Positions 54,625 through 64,000 of a stretch of DNA of 64,000 nucleotides are shown here, piece after piece. Positions within the stretch are counted from its first letter, which is position 1. Every line of letters starts with the position of its first letter. The notes under the pieces were generated by a model. It had not been told where the DNA came from, searched no databases, and worked only from the letters and a program-made list of their open reading frames with translations. Origin of the DNA: Plasmodiophora brassicae (lineage: Eukaryota > Endomyxa: Phytomyxea > Phytomyxea > Plasmodiophorida); assembly GCA_036867785.1 (NCBI GenBank), contig CP145409.1, positions 1,302,001 through 1,366,000 of the forward strand, read 5' to 3'. The position numbers and the translations under genes were made by a program.

Positions 54625-56142
54625 CTACTGTGTAGGGACCGGTTCATTTCGTTGCCGGGTGACGTTGAACCCGGCGCCGTAGTGGAGTTCCCAGTCGAAG
54701 TCGGGGTCCTGGTTCTCGTAGCGAAACGCTTTGACCATTTCCAGGAATGCGTCCTCGCGTTCGACAATGGCCTGGGCGTGGTCGCGTTGCTTGGCGACGG
54801 CGCCTTGCCCGAAGATCTTCCCGTCGGGCGTTAGGAAAGTGGCGATCGTCCTGAACGTCAGGCTGATGCGCGCGCCGTCGTAGAGCAGTTCGGACGGGAG
54901 CCGCTCAGATACAGGACGTTTGTCCTGCTTGATGGCGTGCAGGTAGACGCGGTTGGTGTACGGCCCGAGGACGAACATGGAGTTGTGCGCCATGGCAACG
55001 TTCGTGACCGGACGCGATCGATCATCTTGGTCGGAGGTGCGTTTAGCCCGGATCTGCATAACGCGCGACGCGCCAATGCTGACGTTCACTATCCTGGTCC
55101 CATGCGCGATATCAAGCGTCTTGTCCGAATGCTCGCTGATGTAGTCCTGCCCGTCACGATAGAACTGAATCAGGGCATGGTTGACTGTTTGCTGGAGGCG
55201 GTGTTCCACATGTCGCTTGATCTCCTCGACGATCGGACTCCATGGTCTTACGCATGGTAGATCATCGGCTGGGTGCCTGTAAATAGGAACCAGGCCATCG
55301 TCGATCGTAGCTTGAACAGCAATCAAACGTGGCACAGCGCCCCCGCGATGGTGCATCGTCTGCCATGCTACCTGATCTCGCAGTTCGTCGAACGCACGAT
55401 CGGCCACATCGTCTGGAAGCAGATGGCTGACTACGTATGAGTCAAACGCGTCCGAAGCGTCTTGCTCGCGGGATGGTTCGGGAACGATGCCTGTTAGCTC
55501 AGCCAGCGATATGCAACGTACTCCCTTCTTGAGAAGGTTGACCAGGTACACATTCGACCGGGAATTGGACGTGACGCCGATACAGTCCGGCAGGATTGTC
55601 ACCGGGTAACCCAGAGCAAGTGCATCCATGGCGGTCGCTGTCACACAATTGTGCCCCGTGACGCCACAGACGAATATGTTAATCAGGGTGCGCTCGCTGC
55701 ATCCGGTCGCTGCGCGAATGCTCTCGTCCAGGTCCGTATCCCGAAAGGACGAAAACGACGTCTTCGTCACGATGAGGTCGTCGTTATCAATCAGGGGCTG
55801 TATACGATCATAGAACTCGGCGCCGAACGTATTCGGAACACACAACGGTCGGCGACCCGAATGGGTTCCGACGCGGATGTCCTCGGGATCGCGACAGTTC
55901 GTCGTGGTGCTGGCAGACGTATTGTCCTGCGCATCACCCGGTTTCGAGTAATCCGACCGGACCCAAACAACCGACGCTGGTCGGGCGTCGACGTCCGGGT
56001 CAGACGGCCGCCGGGCCCAACGCACCAGCGCTGTCCAGTGACGCACCTTGTCGTCAATATCCTTGACGCGTCGGGCACGTAACGCGCCCGATTCCGACAG
56101 GAAATCGTTCTGCAGGTCGATCATGAGGATCACATTGTGCAT
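54625..56142 (-). CDS. isochorismatase-like hydrolase fused to AlkB-like 2OG-Fe(II) dioxygenase
   Basis: Single exon, 505 aa from the ATG of MHNVILMID. The N-terminal half is a cysteine hydrolase of the isochorismatase family with the triad visible: Asp9 (LMIDLQNDF), Lys127 (IVTKTSFSSF) and Cys166 (FVCGVTGHNCVTATAMDAL). The C-terminal half is AlkB-like: LIQFYRDGQDYISEHSDK gives the HxD iron ligands His338 and Asp340, VYLHAIK gives His402, and RISLTFR gives Arg425/Arg431 for 2-oxoglutarate. Both active sites look intact. AlkB enzymes remove alkyl groups from nucleic acids or proteins by hydroxylation; isochorismatase-type enzymes hydrolyse small amides or vinyl ethers. Such fusions are, as far as I recall, known from fungi; the joint pathway is unknown. 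Confidence 0.88.
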   Translation of the reverse strand: MHNVILMIDLQNDFLSESGALRARRVKDIDDKVRHWTALVRWARRPSDPDVDARPASVVWVRSDYSKPGDAQDNTSASTTTNCRDPEDIRVGTHSGRRPLCVPNTFGAEFYDRIQPLIDNDDLIVTKTSFSSFRDTDLDESIRAATGCSERTLINIFVCGVTGHNCVTATAMDALALGYPVTILPDCIGVTSNSRSNVYLVNLLKKGVRCISLAELTGIVPEPSREQDASDAFDSYVVSHLLPDDVADRAFDELRDQVAWQTMHHRGGAVPRLIAVQATIDDGLVPIYRHPADDLPCVRPWSPIVEEIKRHVEHRLQQTVNHALIQFYRDGQDYISEHSDKTLDIAHGTRIVNVSIGASRVMQIRAKRTSDQDDRSRPVTNVAMAHNSMFVLGPYTNRVYLHAIKQDKRPVSERLPSELLYDGARISLTFRTIATFLTPDGKIFGQGAVAKQRDHAQAIVEREDAFLEMVKAFRYENQDPDFDWELHYGAGFNVTRQRNEPVPTQ

Positions 56143-56361
56143 CGGAGTCGCCCAGTGTCGCGACACTGCGGCTTTCGCGGGAGCAGACAACTGCGTGAGT
56201 GACTGAACGAACACCTAAACAGGTACATAAGCCGCAGGGAGCTCCCGGTTCGACCTACAGACGTGCTGATTGCACTGTATCTGTCTGGAAGATTTCCCGC
56301 GAACTGCCTGCATGAGCGAATCTCGAGCGGCGCGAGTCGTGAAATATCGTCGAGCCACCCG

Positions 56362-57842
56362 ATGGATCGGCGCGCTGATCAAGTGGCCGTTCCAGTGCAG
56401 CCGGTGGCCGTGGCCGCTGATAGTCAAGGCGCAGGCGGCGCACTCGCTCAAGAGCGCCTGGACTACAGCAGAAGCAAGTACAACGATGCGCCGTGGATTC
56501 TCCTGTTCGTCGGCGCGCTGCTCGCCCTTGTCGCGATCAGCTCTGCCGGCGTCGAGGAGTCAACCACTCGGGACGATGTCCGTTCCTTCGTCCAGGTGCT
56601 GGGACCGGCCATCGGCATCACTCTGGCGTTCTCACTTGTATGGACAACCATCTGGACGTTCGTCATGCGTTTCATCCCGCATATTGTTATCCACCTCATG
56701 TTCGTCGTCTCGATCGCTGTCCCGATTGTCTTGCTGGCTTTCGGTTCGAGCGGTGCCGGTGATGTCGCTTTCCGTGTTATAGTCTCGGCCGGCATTTCCA
56801 TTTACTATTTCGTCGCCTGGAATCGCATCCCGCTCGCATCGGCTACCATGACAATCGCCTCCAAATGCCTGCACAAGTTCCCTGCCTCCTACCTGATCTG
56901 CATCGCGGGCCTCGTCGTCGATGGTGCCCTGATCACCTTCATCCTGGCTGGAATCCACTGGATCGTCGAGGCACAATGGCGCATCATTGTTGTCATGGTC
57001 CTGTTCGTGTACACTACATCTGTCATTGGCAACGTCGTGCACACGTCGACCAGTGGCGTGGCGGCCTCGTTCTTCTTCTTCAGCGATCCACGTCACCCAA
57101 CGTCCAGCGCCTTCAAACGGTCTGCTGCGGTCAGTTTGACGACGTCATCAGGCACCTGACCGTGATAATAACAGGTCCGTGACGACGTCTCTCGGGTCGA
57201 TCTGTCTGGCGTCGCTGTTGATACTCATCGCCGACGCGATCTTGAACGTTCTCGGCCAGCTGTGCTGCTGCTGTCGGTTGTGCTGCAACCGCATCTTGAA
57301 GCGCCTTCTGGAGTAGAGTCCCGTGACCGGGGAATATATGGCGGTGCGCTAATATGCTGCTATGCTGCAGTTCCTATAAGGTGTACGCGTTGTGCTTCGT
57401 GGCGATATACGGGCGTCCGATCCTTGAGTCAGCACGCAGGACGAACGCCATGGTGCGCGCATCGGGCCTCGATATGGTCATCAACGATAGCATAGCCCTT
57501 CGGGTGCTGTTCCTCGGCGCCGCCATCGGCGGCATTGCCGCTGGGATCTTGTCGGGACTGTGGGCCAAGGCCTGGTTGATCAGTCAAGTGTCGGACGCGA
57601 GCGACCCGGAGGTCCAATGGGGCATAGCGTTCGTCTGCGTGTTCATCGTATTGATTTGCGCCATCGTGGGCGTCGTCGTCATCAGCCATGGGTTACGACC
57701 GGTACGAAGCGCCATCGCTACCCTGTTTGTCTGCTGGGCGGACGACCCTGACGCTATCAAGCGTGCCCGCCCTGACCTGTATGCTCCTCTCCTTGAGGCG
57801 GCCAAGAAACGCTACCCAGGTCTTAACCCGCGCTTTACCTGA
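56362..57842 (+). CDS. choline-transporter-like protein (SLC44/CTL family)
   Basis: Three exons: 56362-57119, 57175-57312 and 57371-57842; introns 55 and 58 nt, both phase 2; 455 aa. The N-terminus is cytosolic and hydrophilic, then KYNDAPWILLFVGALLA starts the first of about ten hydrophobic helices. Family hallmarks are the segment SVTTSLGSICLASLLILIAD (CTL: LT.S.GSI.FGSL), the cysteine-rich LCCCCRLCCNRILKRLL, and the following VYALCFVAIYG (CTL: N.YA.CAIYG). CTL proteins carry choline or related amines at the plasma or mitochondrial membrane; the transported substrate here is unproven. An in-frame stretch upstream of the ATG has no other ATG. It is convergent with FAM221, 133 bp between stops. 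Confidence 0.9.
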
Positions 57843-57975
57843 ACCTACCGTTCTATTGCCGTTATTTCGTTATGGTTCCCTTTCCCAATACAATACGTTG
57901 CTCTCGTCTGACCTGAGAGACCCCGTTTTCTACCCGACAGAGTAAAGTGTAGAATGTGCCAACGTATGAATCCAT

Positions 57976-58864
57976 CTACTGAGACCCTGGAAGATTGGGC
58001 GCCTTGTGCGTTGAAGGAGCTCGCAAATGCTGGCCTCGAGGAGCGCGCCGAGGTGCAATAGTTCGTGGACGAACAGCTTGGTCAGCCGAGATAGCCATAC
58101 GCTCGACGCCGTCGACGAGGGATTCCATCGACGTAATCCCGCCAAGGATGCTGCTGGCCGGGCCGTCACCGGTGGGCAGCCCTTCGGCAGTGCGCTCTTC
58201 CCCCGTCTGAATGATCGTCTCGTGGTCAACGAACGTTCGCCCGCATGAACATCCAAAGCTGCGGCAGCGTTAATACAGTTCAGCAACGGCGTTAATGTTG
58301 ACGGCACCTGGAAGTGAATCGTTGGCAGGAGCAGCGCGTCCGGGCGCATGCCCGTTCCTGGGCGGTGTGCTCCCTGTACGAGTGCTTGCAGTGGCATTTG
58401 AGGTCTTGGGCCCCCCTGACGGGAATGTAGTCGAACGCGGTGCAGATGCACTTCGGCACGAGACATTTCGTTGACGAGGGCGATTCGTGCGAATGGCTCT
58501 TGTAGCGGTGCGTACAGAAGCCTGGCCACCCAGAAGACATATCAGCCAATGCCCAATCCCATCTCCAGCCGCGTCACCGAACATTTCGATTCGGGCCCAA
58601 TGAGGCGGCACTCGAACGTGGTGCCGATAGGGCGCCAGGACACATACAGCCGAGGCTCCCGCAGGCGCTTCTCCTTAAACGCTTCGTACTGTTCCGGCGT
58701 GAACAGAACGCCGCCGTCGGCATCGCCGACTGCCCCATCTGGATCAGTTCCCCCGGCCCGACCAGCTGCCGATGCCGCCCCAACGCACCGATCATGCGAT
58801 ACTCCCAGTAGGCGTCGACATGGGCGCCGAGCGACCCGCTGACGACGATGCGCTCGCTCGACAT
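57976..58864 (-). CDS. FAM221 family cysteine-rich protein
   Basis: Four exons: 58789-58864, 58583-58729, 58308-58521 and 57976-58258; introns 59, 61 and 49 nt; 239 aa. Splicing assembles the family pattern: HVDAYWEYRMIVGDADGG, then VLFTPEQYEAFKEKRL, ESKCFCTHRYKSH, CICTAFDYIPVRGAQDLKC, CKHSYREHT, CSCQRFTSS followed by FGCSCGRTFVDHET, and ILGGITSMESLVDG near the end. The regularly spaced Cys and His residues probably bind zinc. FAM221 proteins occur in many flagellated eukaryotes and have no established biochemical role. The part after about residue 205 is Arg/Pro-rich with no match, and a further intron there is possible. Confidence 0.87.
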
Positions 58865-59093
58865 CTGTGTACGGCGTCGGGTGTGACTGCCGGCCCGGCA
58901 CGGACGCGTCACGAAACGCGGCACGGGAATGCTGCGACCAGAGCGTGGCAGAGCTTGCGTAATTTAACAGAGTCGGCAGGGTTCGGGTGCGGCCACAGGA
59001 ACGCCGGCTCCGAAAGTGGGGAACATGGCTAAAGGTCAACGAAACGTGCAGGGCGCGCACACGCACTGCCCTCCGGCAGCAGCCGGTGCTCCC

Positions 59094-59843
59094 CTATTTC
59101 TTCTTCTTCTTCGTATCGTTGCCGCCGGCAACGCACGACTCACAGTAGACGTTCAGGTTGTGGAGCGTGTCGCGGTCGATCTTGTCGACCTCGATCTCGA
59201 GATCCTCCTCGTCCTCCTCGTTGAGCGCCTCCGGGCACGCCTTGGAGATCATGTCGACGACGCGGCCGATCTGCTGCGGTGTCAGCTGGTTGACCAGCTG
59301 CGAGAACTTCACCTTGTCCTGCTGGGTGACCGGCTTGACACCGGCCGCCGGCGTCGACGGCTTCTTCTTCTTTGATGGTGGCGGCCCTGCCGGAGTGGGT
59401 GCGCTCGCACCGGTCGCTGCGGCGCTCGGTTCCGGCTTCTTCAGCTTCTGCATACGCCTGTCGAACAGTTTCGACAAGTTGTCGGCGGCGACGTAGATAC
59501 CGGACCCGGGCTGGTTGTAGGTCTTGGCGTTATTCCAGGTGAGGCGAACGTCGTCGGCGAATTCCTGCTCGTTGGCGTACTTGCCGTCTTCGAGCTTCTT
59601 CTTGATCGTGCCAAGGTCCATCGGATTCTTGATGATCTCGGGGTAGTCGGGGATGCCCAGCTCCTCCCAATCGACCGGGTCCAGGAACGGGGCCGCATCC
59701 GCCCGGGCCGCCACCTGCTTCAGGATCGGCATGCACAGCTTGACGACCTCGTTCTCACCGGCGGCGGGCGCCACCGTGCCGCCCTCGCTGACCTTCCGCT
59801 TCTTCGACGCCGACCCGGCATTGGATCCGCCCGTGCCCGACAT
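59094..59843 (-). CDS. minimal BET protein (one bromodomain plus ET domain)
   Basis: Single exon, 249 aa from the ATG of MSGTGGSN. The bromodomain spans about residues 30-140: APFLDPVDWEELGIPDYPEI, KNPMDLGTIKKKLEDGKY, and YNQPGSGIYVAADNL with the acetyl-lysine-binding Asn. A Lys/Pro linker follows, then the NET/ET domain at about 170-235: KFSQLVNQLTPQQIGRVVDM and LEIEVDKIDRDTLHNLNVY. It ends in a run of lysines. BET proteins bind acetylated histone tails and recruit transcription and elongation factors. Animal BET proteins have two bromodomains; the single-domain layout resembles plant GTE and some protist forms. Confidence 0.93.
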   Translation of the reverse strand: MSGTGGSNAGSASKKRKVSEGGTVAPAAGENEVVKLCMPILKQVAARADAAPFLDPVDWEELGIPDYPEIIKNPMDLGTIKKKLEDGKYANEQEFADDVRLTWNNAKTYNQPGSGIYVAADNLSKLFDRRMQKLKKPEPSAAATGASAPTPAGPPPSKKKKPSTPAAGVKPVTQQDKVKFSQLVNQLTPQQIGRVVDMISKACPEALNEEDEEDLEIEVDKIDRDTLHNLNVYCESCVAGGNDTKKKKK

Positions 59844-59992
59844 CCGACCAGCCCGCCAACCGACACTGAACGCCCAACGCGCGCCCTCCACGGACTTCCC
59901 GCCGTCGGCAACGCGACGGGCGCCACGGAAACTGCGTCCTCCGCCAACTGCATTGCAGGTCCGCATGGCACATAACGTATGTCCAGCGCATC

Positions 59993-61150
59993 CTACGGTT
60001 TATGCTGCTGGATTGCCGGTGCCATGTGCGGAAGATGCTGCCAGAGAGACGCCGCTCGGCTGCGGTACGCGCTCGCACGGCCTGACGGTAGACTTGCAAT
60101 CAGGCGGTCGAGGCCGACACGGGCAATCTGCGCCGCGTTTGGTAGGATGGGGGCCAGGTCGATCCAGTGTTCCGTGGCTTGATGGATGAACTCCGGGGGC
60201 CATGACGCGCGCGAGCATGCTTCACTGACCGGGATAAGAGCAGCGCCAATGACATCGCCGGCGGGACCGCCGGTTCGAATGACGTTGACCATGTTATCAT
60301 CGTCGCCTGCGCCGGTGAACACGTCGTCAAGCCAGCGGCAGCATGATACGCGGGCTGGACCGGGTCCGCTGAGTGACACCGCGACGATATTGCTGGATCG
60401 GCGAAGAAATACGCAGAGGCTGACCCATTCGGGAAACGCAGCCAATGCAAGCCGATGGTCGTCTGTAATGAGCGATTCGAGACGGTCGAGCGCCGCAACG
60501 CTTGGCGGCGATGCGAAATCGTCGACGACGCAGCTGAATACAGTGCTAAGCGGCAAATCAGGCCAGAGCTTCGAAAACGCAATCGGGATGGCGGGCAGGA
60601 TGCGGACGTCACGTTCGGCGATTACCCGATGAGCGATCACGATTATGGAAGACAGCCGTTCGCGATCGACGGCAGCGCATAGCAGGTCGGCAATTTCGCC
60701 TGTTGTCATACCCGGTCGGACCAGACTCCGGATCGGCACCGGCTCGGTCACTGACGCGGCGGAAGGCGCAATGCAGTTGGCCAATACGGTTCTCGACACG
60801 CGGAAAACGGGGGGAATCGTCGCGACTGACATTACAGGCGCCAATGACCGGCATGAGGTCAGCGCCTGCACCGCATCCCTGCTGCCATGCCTGGCACACA
60901 CCGCCAGACAGTGCAGCAGCGACCGGGTCTGCATCCGCATCGACGGCGACGAATTCCATAGGCGAGTGAGCCTGTCGACAAGGCGCGGGTCGATACCGGC
61001 GGGGGAGCGCGCGCCATGCTCCGATTGTAGGTACTCTGACACTCGTTCCACCCACGCGATGGAATCGTCGGCCTCGTCCAGTAGCCGCGTTAACCTTTTG
61101 CGAGCCGGCGACGACGACCTCGCGGTTCCTCCGCTAATCCACTGGCGCAT
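59993..61150 (-). CDS. hypothetical helical protein
   Basis: Single frame of 385 aa from the ATG of MRQWISGG. Alternating helices with Leu/Ala-rich faces (VDRLTRLWNSS, SLLHCLAVCARHGSRDAVQA, AALDRLESLITDDHRLALAA) suggest an all-alpha, possibly armadillo-like or solenoid fold. No motif or family recognised, and there is no signal peptide. It lies upstream of the BET gene on the same strand, 149 bp away. Length and consistent GC-rich codon use make it likely to be real. Confidence 0.6.
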   Translation of the reverse strand: MRQWISGGTARSSSPARKRLTRLLDEADDSIAWVERVSEYLQSEHGARSPAGIDPRLVDRLTRLWNSSPSMRMQTRSLLHCLAVCARHGSRDAVQALTSCRSLAPVMSVATIPPVFRVSRTVLANCIAPSAASVTEPVPIRSLVRPGMTTGEIADLLCAAVDRERLSSIIVIAHRVIAERDVRILPAIPIAFSKLWPDLPLSTVFSCVVDDFASPPSVAALDRLESLITDDHRLALAAFPEWVSLCVFLRRSSNIVAVSLSGPGPARVSCCRWLDDVFTGAGDDDNMVNVIRTGGPAGDVIGAALIPVSEACSRASWPPEFIHQATEHWIDLAPILPNAAQIARVGLDRLIASLPSGRASAYRSRAASLWQHLPHMAPAIQQHKP

Positions 61151-62464
61151 TCTGTGAACTGGGGCTTCGACAAGGTCGGACCGGTCGGCTGGTTGGTCCA
61201 AAGGCTCGCCTACCTACCCTACGCCGGGCACGGCGTTTCTCTGGCCGACCGCCCGAAGCCCCGCAGACTGCCGCACGGCCGGTAACCTGACCCTGCCTGG
61301 GTCCCATGACTTGATTATTGTGGCGCTGCTGGGGCCAGGGGAGACTCTTAACTGCCGGGAGTCGATTTGCCCATCCCACTGCTGTTGCAGCGAACGCAGT
61401 GGCCCACCCTGGTTCACAGACCGGCGCGGGTTTGCTTTGATTCGAGCCGCTCGTCTCGCTGTTTGTTGCGGGCGTTGATCAGGTCCCAGATCCTGGGACC
61501 GTAAGTTCAGCTTGCCGAAGAGCAGACTTCCTTAGCGTCGCTCACGTACCGACGTGTCACCGCGGTGTTCTGTCCTCTCGCCGGATGGCATTTCGTTCGC
61601 ATCACGTAGGTAGATTCGCTGGTCGCCGCAACAGCACATCGTCGTCCAGCCGCCTTGCCCTACGGAGGGAGTGCATGCTCGTGCCCCCCAGCCGGTTCGG
61701 ACCAGTCTTCAGTGTAAGTACGGTCACAGGGCGCTCTCCGAGGACCCCGGTACTGGGAGCGTTTTCGCCCTATAGTACTATACGCCCATGAGGGCTGGGT
61801 CGCCTGCGTTCGTCGTCGGTGGGCTGTAAGGCTGGTGTTCACGCGGCGGTGAACTCCCCGACCCGAAGCTCGCACAGATCAGGCCTTGTGCGGGGCCGAC
61901 CCGATCAACCCGAGCGGCTACCGTTCTCCGACGTCGTGTCAGCGCCGATCCATCTCTAGCGCTGTACCCTGGTCTATCTCACGACTCTTCTCTTACGCCG
62001 AGGTCTTAGATCGTGCTACGGGATGCGGGCACGAAGCAGGCGGAGGAAGGCCCGGCCAGACTCAGGGGGATCGCCTTCGGGTGCTGGGCTGTCGGTCCCG
62101 TGCGAGCCCGACAGCGGCTCGACGTCTCCGCTAAGGCTTCTGGAGCGTGCAGCATTGCAGATGGTGGAGGCCGAACAGCCTCAGCGAACGCAAGTACCCG
62201 GTAATGACGCGTGTAAAAACGAATCGCGATCGTCGTTGAACCGGGGCAGACTTCGACACGGCCATCGACATACAGCGATGGGTGAGCAATGCCACAGATG
62301 TCGTACCGAGCGCAGTGAGTGCGGCAATCGAGTGGTTTACCACCTAGGCAAGCTCGTTAACGTGTGTCTGCGTGTAGAGGAAAGATATCTATCTGCCGAC
62401 GGCGTTAAAATCGAGCGCATTCGCAGCCCACGTTGAAGCGTTGCCCGACTGCGGTACATAAGAC
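61151..62464. other. unresolved 1.3-kb stretch; possible small split gene or structured RNA
   Basis: GC-rich with no long frame. On the minus strand around 61420-61500, protein-like IWDLINARNKQRDERLESKQ and, in another frame, NQGGPLRSLQQQWDGQIDSR occur, and a 57-nt GTACGTGAGC...GTCCCAG stretch near 61497-61553 has the length of a local intron. A strong palindrome ggtcccagatcctgggacc lies at about 61482-61500. A 53-aa plus frame from about 62281 begins MGEQCHRCRTERSECG. None of these could be assembled into a convincing gene, and no known RNA was recognised. Confidence 0.35.
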
Positions 62465-63687
62465 ATGACAACCTTCCTGTTGGTCGCTTACGGATCCCGC
62501 CCGGTTCGATTTGTAGACGATGTGCACCAACCACGGTTCCCATTAACCCATGCGGTCCTCGATCCGGACGGATCCGATGTCGCCATCGTCGGCTCCTGCG
62601 ACAAGACTAGCCAGACACACGTCGTCGTCGCTGTCAGCACGGAACACAAACGACAACGGCGGCCAGATCCGCTGATTTTCGGCGTCGGACTGTGTCCAGA
62701 CGTCCGTCCTACTCACTATAGTGTCCCGCGTTGCGATCGGCTAACGCTCGTCTTGTAGTACGTCCAGGACCTGCACTGGGTGCCGGGTTCGCGTCAGGTG
62801 GTCGTCGCCCATAACTTCCAGGCGTCCGTCTTCACCGTGTCCGACAGATTCGCCATCGACTTTCAAAGTAAGGAGTCGGCGCCCGTGATCCAATGGTTCA
62901 CCTAAACTTACATGACGCCTTGCAGCGTCTCTGACGTTGGCCCATACGGACGAGATTCGGGAGATGGCGTTCTGCCCGTCGGCGCCCAATCTATTTGCAT
63001 CGGGAGGTTTGCGCCGTTGCCGAAGGTTTGGCAAAGGTACATACTGAACAAGCCTTGAGGATTCGACCGTATTCTTTGCGCCCACGACCTGAACATTGGC
63101 ACTCGTTGCACGACCGCCAGCGTGCGCATCGACGAGATCATCGGATCCGTCAGCTGGGATCGGACCGGTGCGTTTCGGTTGACGCAGCTGCGCGTGCCCT
63201 AAAATGACGATGCCGTTCCGGAAGACGTGCATGGGGTGGCGATAACAACGGATGATGGGCGGTTCATGATGTATGACACCCGGGTCAAGCTACGTCGCCC
63301 CACCATGTGCGTCGATTCGCAGAAAGTGCAATTGTACACGCACACGTGGTGCAACGCCCACGACGTCCTGCTCGGGTTCGGCGATGGCACCATCCAGCAT
63401 ACCGACCTTCGTACGTGCCGCTTGTAGGTCTACGCTGTTCCGCCTGGCGCTCGAAACTAATAGGGGAGCGACTGATCATGTGTTAGCTTGCACGATATCA
63501 GGGACCCACACGTCGCAGCCATTGACAGGCTGGCGGTCCATGGCCAGAGCCGAACGTTGCTCGTTTCGGGATACTCCGAGTACGCCATGCATCTCAGATA
63601 TATGTGTCCCTGCGTTCAGCTGAATTGTCTGGCAGTTACACGTTGTGGACGCTGAATAACATCGATAATCGTATGAGTGCACGGTAG
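62465..63687 (+). CDS. small WD40-repeat protein
   Basis: Seven exons: 62465-62701, 62759-62867, 62926-63006, 63060-63167, 63225-63414, 63487-63579 and 63636-63687; introns 57, 58, 53, 57, 72 and 56 nt; 289 aa. Blade-like segments: PLTHAVLDPDGSDVAIVGS, VQDLHWVPGSRQVVVAHNF, HTDEIREMAFCPSAPNLFAS (classic WD40 H..I....F.P....LAS), IIGSVSWDRTDVHGVAITTD, HDVLLGFGDGTIQHTDLRT, RTLLVSGYSD joined to YTLWTLNNID. The last join was only found by testing phases and gives a typical final blade. It probably forms one propeller that serves as a scaffold; the complex is unknown. Two acceptors end in GAG and AAG, and the fifth intron could end at 63501 instead, so small errors are possible. Confidence 0.7.
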
Positions 63688-64000
63688 GCTGGCCCTGTAA
63701 TACAAGCGCTGCGTCGTTGTGCTCTGATCCGTCTGGCGTTAGGTCGCGTGGTTCCCTGTCGGCGCGCGACTCTTGCACACGGGCGGTATTCGGCAGGTTG
63801 CCCGGCGATGTCATCTGCACAAACGACCTCGGTTTCATCGGCATCCACCGGCATCCAGCTCCCTGACCTGCGTCACGTACGGCTGCAGTAGGGTGCAACG
63901 AGCGCCGATCCACCTGCTGGATTCTATCGTTAGGTCAAGCGTCAACTTTATTATTATATGTATTGCAATTGATGCTATTGATTGGCCTGTGTCTATTTCC
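63688..64000. other. right edge of the window, no gene recognised
   Basis: A minus-strand frame across 63476-63913 has no motifs. The last 60 bp are AT-rich (tttattattatatg). Confidence 0.5.

Noticed and set aside
1-64000. CRISPR array, prophage or insertion sequence
   Set aside because: No regularly spaced repeats, transposase, integrase or phage genes were seen; tandem and inverted repeats present are explained above.

Overview
The window is nuclear DNA of a GC-rich, gene-dense unicellular eukaryote. Genes lie on both strands, many are split by GT-AG introns, and the products are eukaryotic throughout (actin, Arp2/3 subunit 1, eIF4G, dymeclin, BET bromodomain protein, Tom5, mitochondrial processing peptidase). 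IFT46 and a FAM221 protein point to a flagellated cell; actin and ARPC1 point to actin-based motility as well. I could place more than 40 introns by homology and reading phase. They are very uniform, about 47-75 nt and mostly 50-62, and several are multiples of three without a stop, so simple ORF reading runs through them. The species cannot be named from this; a free-living flagellate of uncertain, perhaps opisthokont-related, position is an inference.

Layout. 0.1-5.5 kb: SET methyltransferase, cystathionine gamma-lyase (7 exons), WD-like protein, exosome cofactor MPP6. 5.5-9.3 kb: one long hendecad-repeat coiled-coil protein. 9.5-20.8 kb: two nearly identical 2.19-kb arms in inverted orientation, each with an actin gene; the right-hand actin has a one-base frameshift. 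Between the arms lie a decayed locus, a PDRG1/prefoldin-like gene, IFT46 and ARPC1. 20.9-31.1 kb: mitochondrial processing peptidase beta, an unknown secreted protein, a 47-aa Tom5, a PP2C phosphatase and dymeclin. 31.4-42.8 kb: an unknown protein, MmgE/PrpD, a cytochrome-b5 front-end desaturase, methionyl-tRNA synthetase with a C-terminal EMAPII domain, and eIF4G.

44.0-51.9 kb is the most unusual part: two convergent paralogues, each encoding an animal-type haem peroxidase domain, a DOMON domain, a seven-helix class C GPCR-type membrane domain and a C-terminal coiled coil. I know of no described family with this order. Exon lengths are nearly the same in both. One copy keeps the distal peroxidase histidine and the other has serine there, and a decayed fragment of a third copy lies between them. 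The natural reading is a membrane receptor joined to a redox or haem sensing ectodomain, acting as an active/inactive pair, but that function is inference.

52.1-63.7 kb: an SH3 protein, an isochorismatase-AlkB fusion, a choline-transporter-like protein, FAM221, a minimal BET protein, a hypothetical helical protein, an unresolved 1.3-kb stretch and a seven-exon WD40 protein. Apart from the peroxidase pair and the actin arms, neighbours do not form obvious functional clusters. Convergent neighbours are often only 14-130 bp apart.
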